From Pyropia yezoensis (lineage: Eukaryota; Rhodophyta; Bangiophyceae; Bangiales; Bangiaceae), in contig CM020620.1 in the NCBI GenBank assembly GCA_009829735.1, forward strand, positions 4,642,299-4,706,298: a stretch of 64,000 bases of DNA, given 5' to 3'. Within the stretch, counting starts at the first letter, position 1. Each line of letters begins with the position of its first letter. Of this stretch, positions 33,441-44,369 are shown piece after piece. Made by a program: the position numbers and the translations under genes. A model generated the notes under the pieces. That model made no database searches. It was not told the origin of the DNA and was given only the letters and a program-made list of their open reading frames with translations.

Positions 33441-33908
33441 GTGGCAGTATTGACCCCCAGGTAGGGGGGCAGCACGTGCCATGCAAGGGGCGGCAGGCCA
33501 CTAGCCTGATTCGTTCCTCCCCCTGCATTTGGGTCCATATTCCCTAAGTTTGGGACAGTTAGCTTAGTAGTAAATCCAACTTGGATTTGAGGGATTTCTG
33601 CTCTTATCGTCTTGAATTTTCGTGTGGCCCGGTGGGCAGGTGCTGGGGTGGGAGATTCTGAGTGGCGAGATTCTGAGGGGACCCTGGGAGGATAAGGGGA
33701 GGGACAGCGGGGCTTGGCCCTGCGTCCCCGTCCCGACCAAGAGACTGTTGGACCACACACCATCCTCTTGTTTGTCAGTGGGGGGATTGCCCCACAACAG
33801 GGACAGAGTGTGTGCGACTTGCACTTCTTCCGGTTCCCCCGACACGGGAAGCAGCCCTTGTATACCGCCCCAACTTAGGTGCCGCGTGTGTAAGAGGTTT
33901 TTGCCACA
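33441..33908 (+). repeat. 5' LTR of element C
   Basis: 468 bp, from TGTGGCAG to TTGCCACA. Direct repeat of 51214-51683 and, in reverse, of the LTR at 59399-59959. Confidence 0.93.
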
Positions 33909-34027
33909 TTTGGTGGAGCAGCAGGGGACAGAGGTAAACTCTACCCCCGGGTGCACCCGGGTGTAGGGGGCCCTCTGTCTCAGAGGAACGGTGGACTTGG
34001 ACCGTGTCATTAGAATCGTTAGCCAAC
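33909..34027 (+). promoter_or_regulatory. Primer-binding site and leader of element C
   Basis: TTGGTGGAGCAGCAGG at 33910-33925, one base after the LTR, is the same primer site as in A and B. The rest is a leader of about 100 bases before the gag ATG. Confidence 0.8.
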
Positions 34028-35973
34028 ATGGCTAGCTCGGACACCCCGTCGTCCCGGGAGTACACGGTTGACGCACTTACTTCAGTGCCTTTGAATACTG
34101 GTGAGACACAGGTGGGCTTACTTGGGGTCGCAGAGGGACTAGAGGTCCCTCAAGCCAGCAGGACTGGAAGTGCGGGCGGGCAACAGGCCACCCCGACTCA
34201 GTCGGGAGTTCACTCGGGTGACACTTCTGATGTGGGTGGGCCGAAGTCTGGCCACCGTGTGGTACACTCAACGGGAACGTCCCAAGGGGTGAGGACTGTC
34301 CCCGCGGGTTCCACTCGGGTTGGAGCCAACTTTGGCTTGGAGCCGTCGCCAACTAGGCTTTCGGAGGACGGCGGACCTCTGTTGGTCCGCGATGGGCTCG
34401 CGCACATGCCCCCGGTTGAGACCCCTGAGGAACGTGGCTACCCCTCAGGTGAACTCCCGGAGGCGGACCGGGACTCAACTGGAGTCGACAATCCCCTCCT
34501 CGTGGAAACTGTCCGACGGGAGGCGACCAATGTGATGCGACAGACTTTGCCGGACCTGGTGGTCACGATGACGAATACTATTCTGAATCAGATTGTGGCG
34601 AGTTTGCCAGATGGCCTTAATGTCCAGACCGGATCGGGGCTTTCGAGCCCGCAGGCGCAGGGGGAATCCCCCCTCACGCCTATCTCGGGTCGCCCCAAAC
34701 AGGGGGCGACACCTGTGACTCCCAACGAGGGAGCTACACCATACTCGGTGGGGCGTACGCTCTTCACGGGGGAGTTTCCCCCGGAAACGCCGGCGGCTAC
34801 ACCAAGCTCGCCGCGCCAGTCTACAGCCACTGAGGGTGAACTTACCCCAGTGCCACAGCGGCTGTTCCCTCAACGTGATGTGCCGCCCAAGATCCAGGTA
34901 GCCATCCCGGTCTACCAGAGGATCTTTGATTGTGAGACCTACGCCCTCCACAACAAGTCGGTGGCGTATGGTCCTGACCAGGCCCGAGCCATGGGCCGTG
35001 CCAAGAAGAATGCCCTTCACTCTTTTAGGCATAAAGCGGAGTGGGATGGAACTCCCCCCCTCCGTGTCTTTGAGTTTCTACGTCGTTTCACAAAAGCCTG
35101 TGACGACAATGCCATAAGTGAAGGCATGGCTTTTTACATGCTACAGGAGTTTACGAAGGGCGACCTGCGGACAGAACTTATGTCCGTCATGCCCAGCTCC
35201 TCAAGTGGAGGCGCTGGGGAGTTGACGTCCTATTTGGAGCTCGTCAACTGGTTGTTGAGGGCCATGGTTGATGAAGCGGCGTTGGCTTCTCAAGTCGAGG
35301 AGTTTACGCAAGCCCATCAGGAAGAGGCGGAGGACGAGTTGTCCTTTGCGGAGCGAGTCCGTAAGCTCAACAATCTTTGTGGGTTTCTTCATCCACAAGC
35401 TGTGGTGAAGAGTCGGTTTGTGAAGGGGCTCCATTGGTCAGTCCGGATGGAGACCCGGAACATAACACTGCCCGGGCGACCCTGGCCGAGTTGGCTAGGT
35501 TCGCCTACCGCAGAGGCGGAGCCTACCGCAAGTTGCGGGAGGAACAACGCCAGGAGCGTCAGGCCGAGTTGGCCAAGGAGCGCGAGGAGGCGCGCCAGGC
35601 CAGAGAGTTGAGAGAGGCACGCCGAATCCGCAAGGAGAGGGTGGTAGCTGCCGTGGGAACTTGCCAGGGTATCTCTTCGTCTTCTCCAGTCGGGAAGACC
35701 CCTCCAGGAACTGACAATCGGTGTTGGAACTGCAACTCCGATGAATACTGGGCATATGATTGCCCAAAGTTGAGTAAACGCATCCAACAACTTGTTAGGA
35801 ATGCGAGTAAGAAGTCGGTTACGAACGAAGTACGTTCACGCCGCGAGGGTGGGTCTCGACCGGTGGTGGCCGTCGCCACACCCTCGACGAAGGGGGCGGA
35901 CACGTCGTCCTCGGACTCGTCGTCTTCCCCTTCGTCCTCAGATTCGGACGCCAAGTCGGCGGGAAACGAATGA
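34028..35973 (+). pseudogene. gag: Family-3 gag, element C
   Basis: Starts at the ATG at 34028 (MASSDTPSSREYTVDALTSV). The first 250 residues are low-complexity. A capsid-like helical domain spans about 35010-35400 (TPPLRVFEFLRRFTKACDDN, FYMLQEFTKGDLRTELMSVM). An Arg/Glu-rich helix (REEQRQERQAELAKEREEAR) precedes a Cys motif in the zinc-knuckle position (CWNCNSDEYWAYDC) near 35725, and the end is a Ser/Asp-rich tail (SSSDSSSSPSSSDSDAKS). The stop overlaps the pol start in an ATGA (35970-35973). About one break. Confidence 0.83.
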
Positions 35974-38457
35974 CCGTTGGAGCTGGTCGTCCGAAGCTCA
36001 CAACGGCAGCCTCGGCCAAGTGGGCCAAGAGGACGAATCAACCGTGCCGGATACTGCGGCGACCTAAGGGAGTCCGCCCACCTCGGGTAGGACTCCCCAA
36101 AAGCGTAAACCCACGTCGGGTCATCGCGGTGCTGACGGGTGAGAACTTCCAGGTGGCTGGACGGGTGCAACTTGCCCCCGGCCGCGCCTGTTGTGCCCGT
36201 ATCGTACTTGATACCGGGTCAGGAGCCTCCTTGATACGCAAGTCGCTATTACCAAAGGAGATGAAGCTCCAACGCTGGAAGTCTAAAGCTGACCATCTGA
36301 TCGATATCAATGGTGGGGTACTTGCCATCGTTGGTGCCGTAACCCTACCAACTAGGTTGGGGACCCATGAGGTCGACGTGACCTATGGAGTAGTTGAGAA
36401 TATATCGGTACCCCTGCTTCTGGGTACCCCTTATGTTGTAACTCAAGTGCCTTTGATTTGTGGCCCTGAGTACTGGGTCAAGTTGATGAATGGGGAGACT
36501 ATCCCCATCCTTGGTAAGGGAAAGTCTGTGGCTCCTGTGACAGTCTCACAGTCGAAGCCTGTTTGCTCTGCGAGGGAAGGGTTTACTGCTACCCTGCGTT
36601 TAGCCCGTAAAGTCACGTTGCCCCCCAACTCGGTGGCGCACGTTGACGTTGTAACTGATTATACGGGGAACGGGTTGGTGCACCCTCACCCCCGTCTTGC
36701 TCGCAAGCACCAAGTGCATGTCGCCCTTGGCACGATGGACTCCAAAGCCGGAGTCCCGTGGAGGATCCAGGTGATGAACCTGAGCTCGTCGCCCAAGTAC
36801 TTCAAGTCGGGAGCCAAGTTCGGCTATATCGACCAACATGAAGGACCAGTAGTAACGGTCACCCTCAACGCGGGCGTGAGTAGCAACCCGAAGCCCGGAA
36901 AGGAGAAGCATCAAGCCAAGTCGGCCGCCTCTCCTCGGCCCCATGTGAACATGGAGGGTGTCCCACCCAGGTTGAGGGTTCAAGTTGAACGCCTCTTGGA
37001 CCAATATCACAAGTTGTGGGATGGCCAATTGGGACTCATGAGAGCCACCCAACACCGGATCGAGTTGAAGCCCGGTGTACCCCCTATACGCCAACAACCG
37101 TATAGGGGAGGGCCCCGTTCAAGGGCCCTCGTTAAGGAGCAAGTCGCTCGCATGGAGGCCCTCGATGTGATCGAGGCCAGCAACGCCGAGTTGGCGAGTC
37201 CGGTGGTTATCGTTCCCAAAGTTGATGGGACCCCCCGGTTCTGTATCGACTACCGTAAGCTAAACGAGAGCACGGTGAAGGACAGTTATCCCCTACCTAG
37301 GATGGACGACTGTCTGGACTCTCTGGGGGAGGCGAACGTGTTCTCTACCCTGGACTGTAACGCGGGGTACTGGCAAATTCCCATTGCCCCGGAAGGCAGG
37401 CATAAAACTACCTTTACCTGTCACTGTGGTACCTACCAGTGCAAGCGTCTACCGCTTGGACTGTGCAACGCGCCGGCAACTTTCCAGCGCGCTATGGACA
37501 TGATTCTGGCCGGAGTACGGTGGCAGATCTGTCTCGTGTACCTAGACGATATCATTGTGTTCTTCCGATGTACGGAGGAACACATTGGCCATCTTGGTCA
37601 GGTATTCAAGCTACTTGCGGACGCCGGTGTGTCACTGAAGGCGGGTAAGTGCCACCTCTTCACTCAAGAGGTGGAATACTTGGGACATGTTGTCCGTCCG
37701 GGGCGTCTCAGTGTCAACGAGAAAAACTTGAGGGCCATCCGTAAGGCTCAGTACCCCCGGACCCAGACCCAGATGAGGAGCTTCCTCGGGATGTGTAACG
37801 TGTACCGACGTTTCACCAAGGGCTTCGCCAAGGTGGCGAAGCCGTTGAATGAGTTAGTGAGCTCAACGCTACCGAAGAACCTGCCTCCCCCAATTCGGGT
37901 GGAGCAGGAATCCTTTGAGACTCTTCGGGACCTTCTGCTGAAGCCCCCTATCCTGGCTATTCCCAGGTTGGGAGGCCACTACATCCTGGATGTGGACGCT
38001 AGCTATGACCAACTTGGTTGTGTGTTGCTTTAGCAGCAGCCGGACAAGGAGTACTTGCCGGTGGGATACTTAAGCAAGGGGCTGAACTCGGCCGAGAAGA
38101 ACTACGGAGTCACCGAGTTGGAAGGAATCGCAATGGTGTGGGCGGTGACGTCACTTCGTCACTACCTAGAGGGTGAGAAGTTCCTCATCCGCTGTGACCA
38201 CCGCGCGTTGCAGTTCATCTTCAAGACGGACTGTACGAACACTCGTCTCAACCGGTGGAGGGTGCGACTGGCACCCTTCAACTTTGAAATTGAGTACCGA
38301 CTTGGCAGGCAACATGCCCTTGCCGACGGCCTCTCTCGGGTACCTACCGAGGGGCTGGACACTAACGCAGTCGATGAGGACATCCCCATCGTGGGGGTAG
38401 TCACGCGCTCGGGTCAGGCGTTGAACCCCGAGGCGCCAGGGAACAAGAAGTACTTGC
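35970..38457 (+). pseudogene. pol: Family-3 pol of C, first part (protease, RT, RNase H)
   Basis: Begins with an ATG whose last two bases are the first two of gag's stop, a layout that suggests coupled restart of translation. Protease: RIVLDTGSGASLIRK near 36200. RT: RFCIDYRKLNESTVKDSYPL near 37230 and CLVYLDDIIVF near 37530. RNase H: LDVDASYDQLGCVLL near 37990, LEGIAMVWAVTSLRHYL near 38120 and DHRALQFIF near 38200, ending with RQHALADGLSRVP. It is interrupted at 38457 by element D and resumes at 46742. Confidence 0.9.
38453..38457. repeat. Target-site duplication of element D (left)
   Basis: CTTGC, repeated at 46742-46746. The uninterrupted site can be read in copy E near 63840-63856, where the same pol sequence runs through without D. 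Confidence 0.9.
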
Positions 38458-38865
38458 TGTGGAATATGTGTTACCCAATAAAAGGATATGGGACCGACCG
38501 GCGCCCGGAAGGCAAAGAGGGAGCTATTACCGTAAGGGCAAAGAAGACAGACCTTCAGCTCCAGGACGTTCGATGGGGAGCAAGCCGGCCAAACGGCAGC
38601 GGCGAGCCCCCACGTCGCCTATACCGGGCGAAACAATTATGCCGGTCGAGCGACCGAGCGAAGGCCGGACGGCCGATCGCTACAAGCATAGCAAACAATA
38701 TAAAAGATCCCTCCAAAGCAAGGACAGATAAAAAATGCAAAACAGAAGTAGTCTCCCAAAGGGCGAGCCACAAGCGGACCCAGACCAACAAGGCTGGGAC
38801 CAACAGTCAAGGGGGCTACTTGCCCGTAAATACCGGAAATCGGTACGGTGGGCGGATATGCTACA
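38458..38865 (-). repeat. 3' LTR of element D
   Basis: 408 bp, TGTGGAATATG to GATATGCTACA. A TATAAAAG lies on the plus strand at 38699-38706, opposite to D's own gag-pol direction. The minus strand next to the LTR reads AACGGGGGTA, a possible polypurine tract. Confidence 0.93.
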
Positions 38866-39867
38866 TACCCCCGTTGCCAGCATCGAGCCGTTCCGGCGAG
38901 GTCCGGCTGGGTGCAACGTAAGGGCCGCGCGTGCCCGGTTGGGCGGGGTCGTGGCGCGGCCGCCTGCAATCTTGCGGGGGGTCGCGCCAGCACCGGTCAG
39001 TGTGGCTGTTGAAGCGTCGGTCCGCCGAGCGCGCGGTGTGGTACCCTCTCGGGTGCGCGGCGGGGCCGTGTGGCCGGGGCGGTTACGCGGGCTTGCGTGG
39101 GCCGACCCGTGGCTGGCCTACGCCAGCCGGTACTCGTGCCGCGGCCGGCCGGCCTCTGGCGCGTGGCGTCCAGATGGGGGTCGGCGTTGTTGCCGTTGAC
39201 CGTAGTGGTCGTCGCGTCGGGTCTCCCCTTACCTCCGCGCGTCGGCCGACGCGGGGGGGTCTGTGGGGTGGGCAGCCGCGTGGCTTGGTGGTCGTTGGTG
39301 CCGGTCGGCGGGGCGTCGACTAGTTGTCGTTACCTCGGCCGGGTCGACTTCCCGCGCGTCGATCGACGCGCGGGCCGGGCAGGGTAGAGGGATTGCCGGC
39401 TGGCACTTGTGCTCCACCTTAGCCACCTGGCGTCTCGGGCCGTTCGGCATCACGCTTGAGTTGAGTCGCCCAGAGGCCTGTTGGCCTTCCCGCGCGTCGG
39501 TCGAAGCGCGGGTTACCGGGCGTGTCATCCTCGGCCCGTCGGCCCGTTGCACGCGTTCGCCGGTTGGCACACTCCGCCTGTTGGCGGCCAAGGCGGCAAG
39601 GGCGGCCGAGGCGAGAAGGGCAGCCAAGGCGACAGGGGCGGCCAAGGCGACAAGGGAGGCCAAGGCGACAAGGGCGGCCAAGGTGGCGCGGGTGGCCAAG
39701 GCGGCAAGGGCAGCCAAGGCGACAAGGGCGGCCAAGGCGGCAAGGGCGGCCAATGCGACAAGGGCGGCCAAGGCGGCGCGGGTGGCCAAGGCGGCGCGGG
39801 TGGCCAAGACGGCCAGGGCGCGGTGCGGTGCCCATAAGGCTTTAGCCGGTCTTAAGGTGGTGCCATT
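38866..39867. other. GC-rich spacer of element D with palindromes
   Basis: Very GC-rich and without a convincing gene, although several frames stay open because of composition. Three related palindromes stand at about 39238-39253, 39351-39374 and 39489-39512. The middle one is a perfect 24-bp palindrome with half-site CCCGCGCGTCGA. A minisatellite follows at 39590-39827. The place corresponds to the antisense-gene region of the other families. Confidence 0.6.
39590..39827 (+). repeat. 18-bp minisatellite coding for collagen-like Gly-X-Y
   Basis: About 13 imperfect units of 18 bp (typical unit GGCGGCCAAGGCGACAAG). One plus frame reads as Gly-X-Y triplets (GQGDKGGQGDKGGQGGAG), a second as Ala/Lys/Arg repeats and the third as Arg/Pro/Gln repeats. 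No frame is clearly attached to a gene with its own start and function. Confidence 0.8.
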
Positions 39868-40185
39868 ATGGCCGACGAGGTGGCTCCCGCCGTGCCGGCG
39901 GCTACCCCGGAGGTGGACTGCTCGGAGGCCGAGCGGCCGGTGCGCGGGTTTTACCGTAGCCCGCAGGCGACCTACATGGTCGATGGTGTCGGCTTCGTGG
40001 CGGATGCGCCGTTGTTGGAGGCGGCGCGTTCCAACCGCTTGTTGGCGCTGCAGCGCATCCGTGACGCGGGGTGGGCAGCGTTGCCTAAGTTCCGGGACGT
40101 GTCCGTTGAGTTGACTTGCAGGTCTGTGACCACTTGGTCGAGGGTGTGTACCAGGGGTACTCTCAGGCATGTGCCTTTTGAGTGA
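39868..40185 (+). CDS. Small antisense open frame in element D (105 aa)
   Basis: Starts at an ATG (MADEVAPAVPAATPEVDCSE) and contains FYRSPQATYMVDGVGFVADA and LLEAARSNRLLALQRIRDAG, which look like real protein. It runs against pol and overlaps the extreme 3' end of pol's open frame (from 39972), so at least one of the two is open there by chance. It sits where other families have their antisense gene and may be a stub of one, but I see no clear match to their conserved blocks. Confidence 0.45.
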   Translation: MADEVAPAVPAATPEVDCSEAERPVRGFYRSPQATYMVDGVGFVADAPLLEAARSNRLLALQRIRDAGWAALPKFRDVSVELTCRSVTTWSRVCTRGTLRHVPFE

Positions 40186-43100
40186 GATTGCTCAGTGGTG
40201 GTGACGCCTGTACCTGCGCGGTATACCAAGGGACCGTACCGCAGGGTGAGCTCCGGTAGCTCCCTGTGTTGGCCCCATATGGGGAAGGTAAAGTTACGAC
40301 TTGCCGATGGCAATGTTGCCTTCATGTAGTAGACAGGGATGCTCTCCGTAATGGAGCGGTCTGCGTTGTCCCATTGGACAATAGCCTGTATCACCCCCCA
40401 TGGGTCGACGTAGACCGCCATGATGGTGGCGTCCCATGACTTATTAGTCACAGTCTTGATGTCCGCAACACTTGTTGCGAGAGTTACTCGAGCCGATGTC
40501 TTTGTGGTTTTTCGCCACGTGTATCCCGGTATTTCTACCTTTTTGGAACGCAGGTGTCTTATCACCAAGTTACGTGGCAGGTTTTCCACTGGTTCCCAGG
40601 TGTCATCCTTAGGGGTATAATCATACCATCGGATTTTGAATTCGTAAGAATCCCCGCACCGTGGATGGGACATGAGCTTGTCGATGACGTATTCGTCGTG
40701 GATGATTGGCTCCGGCCGCGGTTTGTCAAACCCATCGAGAAGTGGATGTGGAGTGGACTCGTCACAGTCGTCCGGGCGCGGTGCCGCTGTGGCGTGGTCG
40801 CTGTTGATGCCCTTCTCGATGGCATTGACGTCGATGACGAACGTAGACTCGTCAGCGTCGACGACGATGAATGGCCCTACGGCCTTGCTCTGCAGCTTGT
40901 TGGCTCGTTGGTGGTTTGTCGTATAGACATAGTCGCCGATCTTAATCTTGCGATTGCGTTCCCCAATCTGGGCGTCGAAATTACGCTTGTAACGTTGCTG
41001 AGCTTTGGCGTGGGCCTTGACGACGGCCGGGATCTGCAACCGCAGTCGGGCCATGAACTCGCGCTTCCTCGCGAGCGGCGAGCCGTCTTTTAGGGTTCCT
41101 CGTTGGGCTACCGACGTGCCGGGTGGCAGGTTACGGACCGATAGGTTCGGGATGCGTCGTGGAATGACAAGTTCGAAGGGTGCTAGTCCAGTGGACCGGT
41201 GTGGTTGGCTGTTGTGAGCCATCCTGAGGACGGGCAGCAGCTCGTCCCGGCGCTTGAGGTCCTCGGTCACGAAGTGACGTAGTTGCGTCGCAATGGTACG
41301 ATTGTACCGCTCGATTTGACCGCTGGTCTGAGGATGGTACGCGGTGGTGCGTACCGTCGCCACTGCGAGCACCTTCATCACGGCAATGAAGAAGTTCGAC
41401 ATGAACTGAGGTCCTTGGTCGGACGAGATCTTGTCCGGTGGGCCATAGCAGGCTATCCAATGTTTAATAACAGCGGAGGAGACGGAGATGGCCGTGATGG
41501 TCTTGAGTGCTATGCACTTAGTTAGCTTTGCAAAGCGGTCGGTAATGACCAAGATGAACCGGTTGCCGCTTTTGCTTGCCGGCAAGGGACCGAGGATGTC
41601 AATTGACAATTCCGTCAGCGGTTCCGACGCAGGGAACAAGGTCAGCGGCGTCGTGTGCTTACGCAACGCCAGGCGGTTCTGGGCGCAAGTGGTGTAGTTG
41701 GTAATGGTGTTGTGGATATCCGATATCAAGGATGGCCAGTAGAACTTTGTTCTCATTGTGAAGTACATCTTGTTCATGCCCGGGTGGGCGGCCGTGGTGG
41801 CCATGTGTTGGAGCTTCACGATGACATCTTGTTGCGACTTGGGGATGACCAGTTGGTCTCCATACGCAGTCTTGCGACGTAGCGCGTTGTTGTCATCGAG
41901 GTAGAATGACTTGTGGCCTCCGTTTGCGACACTGTCGATGATCGACAGGCAGAAATCATCCGATTGTTGTTTGTCAATGACTTCGTAGAAGTCAAAAGGT
42001 TCGGGATCCGCTGCGCCCGTGTACCTGTCCGTTTGGACGCCGTGTGCTGTCTGGGCCACCGCTAGACATGGAATGTCATCGTTGATCGTGTCGCTCATCG
42101 CGTTGTTGTCCGCGCGAGAGAGGAAGTCTGGGAGGTGGTGACTGGCACCTGGCTTGTACTTTAGTTCGAAGTCGAACTCAGCGAGGCGCATACGCCATCT
42201 CATCAAGCGACCGGTAGAGTCAGCGGTGCTGTATATCCAGCTCAAGCTTTGGTGGTCCGATCGGATGATGAAGTGTTGTCCTTCGAGAAAGTGCCTCAAC
42301 TTGAGGACGGCCCACACTATGCCAAGGCATTCTCTCTCCGTTGTGGAGTAGTTGAGCTCTGCCGTGTTGAGGGCGCGGCTCCAGTAGCCTAGTGGCTGTG
42401 CCTTGCCATCATCGTCTGCTTGGAGCAACGTGCAGCCGAGTTGGTAAGCACTTGCGTCGACGTCGAGCGTCAACTCGCGACCTGCCTTAGGTAAGGCTAA
42501 GATTGGTGGGTGCACCAAGGCGTCGCGCAAGTCTTCAAAGGCTGCCGTCTCCTCTGTGGAGGGTGGTGGCAGGCCTGGTGGGACGTCCTTCTTTGTCAAC
42601 GCGTTGAGCGGTCTTGCCCCCTTGGTAAAGTCCATTACGAATCGTCGATAGACGTTGCACATGCCGAGAAAACTCTTGAGTTGAGTCTTGGTCTTGGGGA
42701 ACGTCGCTTCACGAAGGGCGTCGGTGTTCTTGTTAAGAACGTGGAGCTTACCAGGCGTTATGCTGTGGCCGAGGTACTCCACCTCGTTGGAAAACCACTT
42801 GCACTTCTCAAGATTGAGAGTCACGCCAGCCTCCCGTAGTCGGGTAAGGACCTTGTCCACATCATGGATGTGTTGTTTGGCGTTTGCCGAGAATATGATA
42901 ACGTCGTCTAAATAGACGAGGCAGACCTGCCACTTGAGTCCGGAAAGGATAATATCCAGGGCACGTTGGAACGTCGCCGGGGCATTGGTCAAGCCAAATG
43001 GCATAGTTGTCCAGTCGAAAATGCCATAGTGCGTGGTGAACGCCGTTTTTTCTTGGTCCTCTTGCCGCAATGGAACTTGCCAGTACCCAGCGGTACAGTC

Positions 43101-44334
43101 GAGAGATGTGAAGACCTTGGCGTCTCCAAGGGAGTCGAGGCAGTCCTTCATGCGCGGGAGGGGGTACGCGTCCTTCTTGGTGATGCTGTTGAGCCTTCGA
43201 TAATCGACGCAGAATCGGGCCCTCCCATTTTTCTTGGGAACGATGACGACCGGACTGGCCCAGTCACTATTACTTGGTTTAATAACCTTGAGCTTCAACA
43301 TCTTGTTGATTTGATCGACAATGATCGCACGTTTGAACGCGCCGGTCCGGTAGGGTTGGGCCCTTATAGGGGCAACCCCAGGTGGAGTGACGATGGCGAG
43401 CTCTGTAGCGTGGATGACCCCGAGGTTCCGGTCCCACATCTTGCCATGCTTGGCCAACATCGACTTGATTTGCGCATGCAAATGTTGGGGTGCCCCGTCG
43501 AGGTTGATGTCATCAAGAGACGGTTTGGGTTGCTCGGTCTCCGGGTCGGATGACCCCTTATCCTCCGTCGGGGCGGCGAGGACTTGCCCAAGGTGGGGCT
43601 CGGCAAACGCGAGGACGCACCTCTTTCGCAGTGGCCGTGTCCGGCCCGAAGTTGCACACCTTAACCAGGAATGGTTCGTCAGGCTTGACGGTGGCCAGTC
43701 CGCGGGCGACTGCCATGGTCTTGTGTCGGCACAGTCGTGCGTTTGGATGGAGAGTAACCAGTCCCGGAGTGTCACAAGTGACCATGATCCATTCCTCGGT
43801 CTTGCCCTTGAGGCGTGCTTGCTTACAAGCACGGACCTTAGTCGACCCCCCGGTCCATTGAAGTTCCATAACATTGTTGTACTGGATGCCCAAGATGGGA
43901 GAGTGAGCCGTCGAACGGTCGTTCGAGGATTGCCAAACGATACGTTTGAGTCGGGGCCAGATTGACTCCACGTGCTTGTCCGTAAACTCGGTCCCGAGTA
44001 TGCACTTGACCGACAGGTTGGGGGTAACGAAAAAACGTTCAGAGGCCTGAACCCCCCCGGTATCGATGAACAAGTGGATGGCTTGTAGAGCCTCGATAGT
44101 TTGTCCGTTGGCATCAACAATGTGCGGTGCACTGGTTAACGTGTCGGCTTAATCGCGCCAACGTGGGGGTAGGACGTCCGGCCGGATAAGGTTGACGCCA
44201 GCTCCGGTGTCAAGGATGGGTCTCATACTGCGCGTATTCGCGAGCTCCGTGCCTATACAGGCAGCGATCTCATACTTTCGGTGAGCCTTGCTCAGTATCT
44301 TGGTGACCTTAGGTCTAGTTTGTCGGGCAGGCAA
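39972..44334 (-). CDS. pol: Family-4 pol, element D
   Basis: Long polyprotein region. Reading right to left: protease with RPILDTGAGVNLIRPD near 44200; RT with RFCVDYRRLNSITKKDAYPL near 43200 and CLVYLDDVIIFS near 42910; RNase H with TLDVDASAYQLGCTLLQ near 42460, ERECLGIVWAVLKLRHFL near 42300 and IRSDHQSLSWIY near 42250. The integrase has a zinc finger (HPGMNKMYF, CAQNRL) near 41690-41790 and its core (LSIDILGPLP, ISSDQGPQFMS, HPQTSGQIERYNRT) near 41300-41610. A chromodomain (FKIRWYDYTPKDDTWEPVEN) is near 40590-40650. The last 60 or so residues overlap an antisense frame and may not be functional. No ATG marks the start, so pol is probably made as a gag-pol product. Confidence 0.9.
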
Positions 44335-44369
44335 GGATGCGTCGGGGAGACTGCCCGTCGGTCCTCGAC

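Noticed and set aside
38458-38865. The start of the integrase frame of C placed within D's LTR (46611)
   Set aside because: The ATG belongs to the inserted LTR; the C pol sequence begins only after the target duplication at 46742-46746.
39263-40114. 283-residue frame in the GC-rich spacer of D, rich in Ala, Lys and Arg
   Set aside because: It is open because of high GC and the 18-bp minisatellite, its start is not convincing, and several competing frames over the same bases are equally open.
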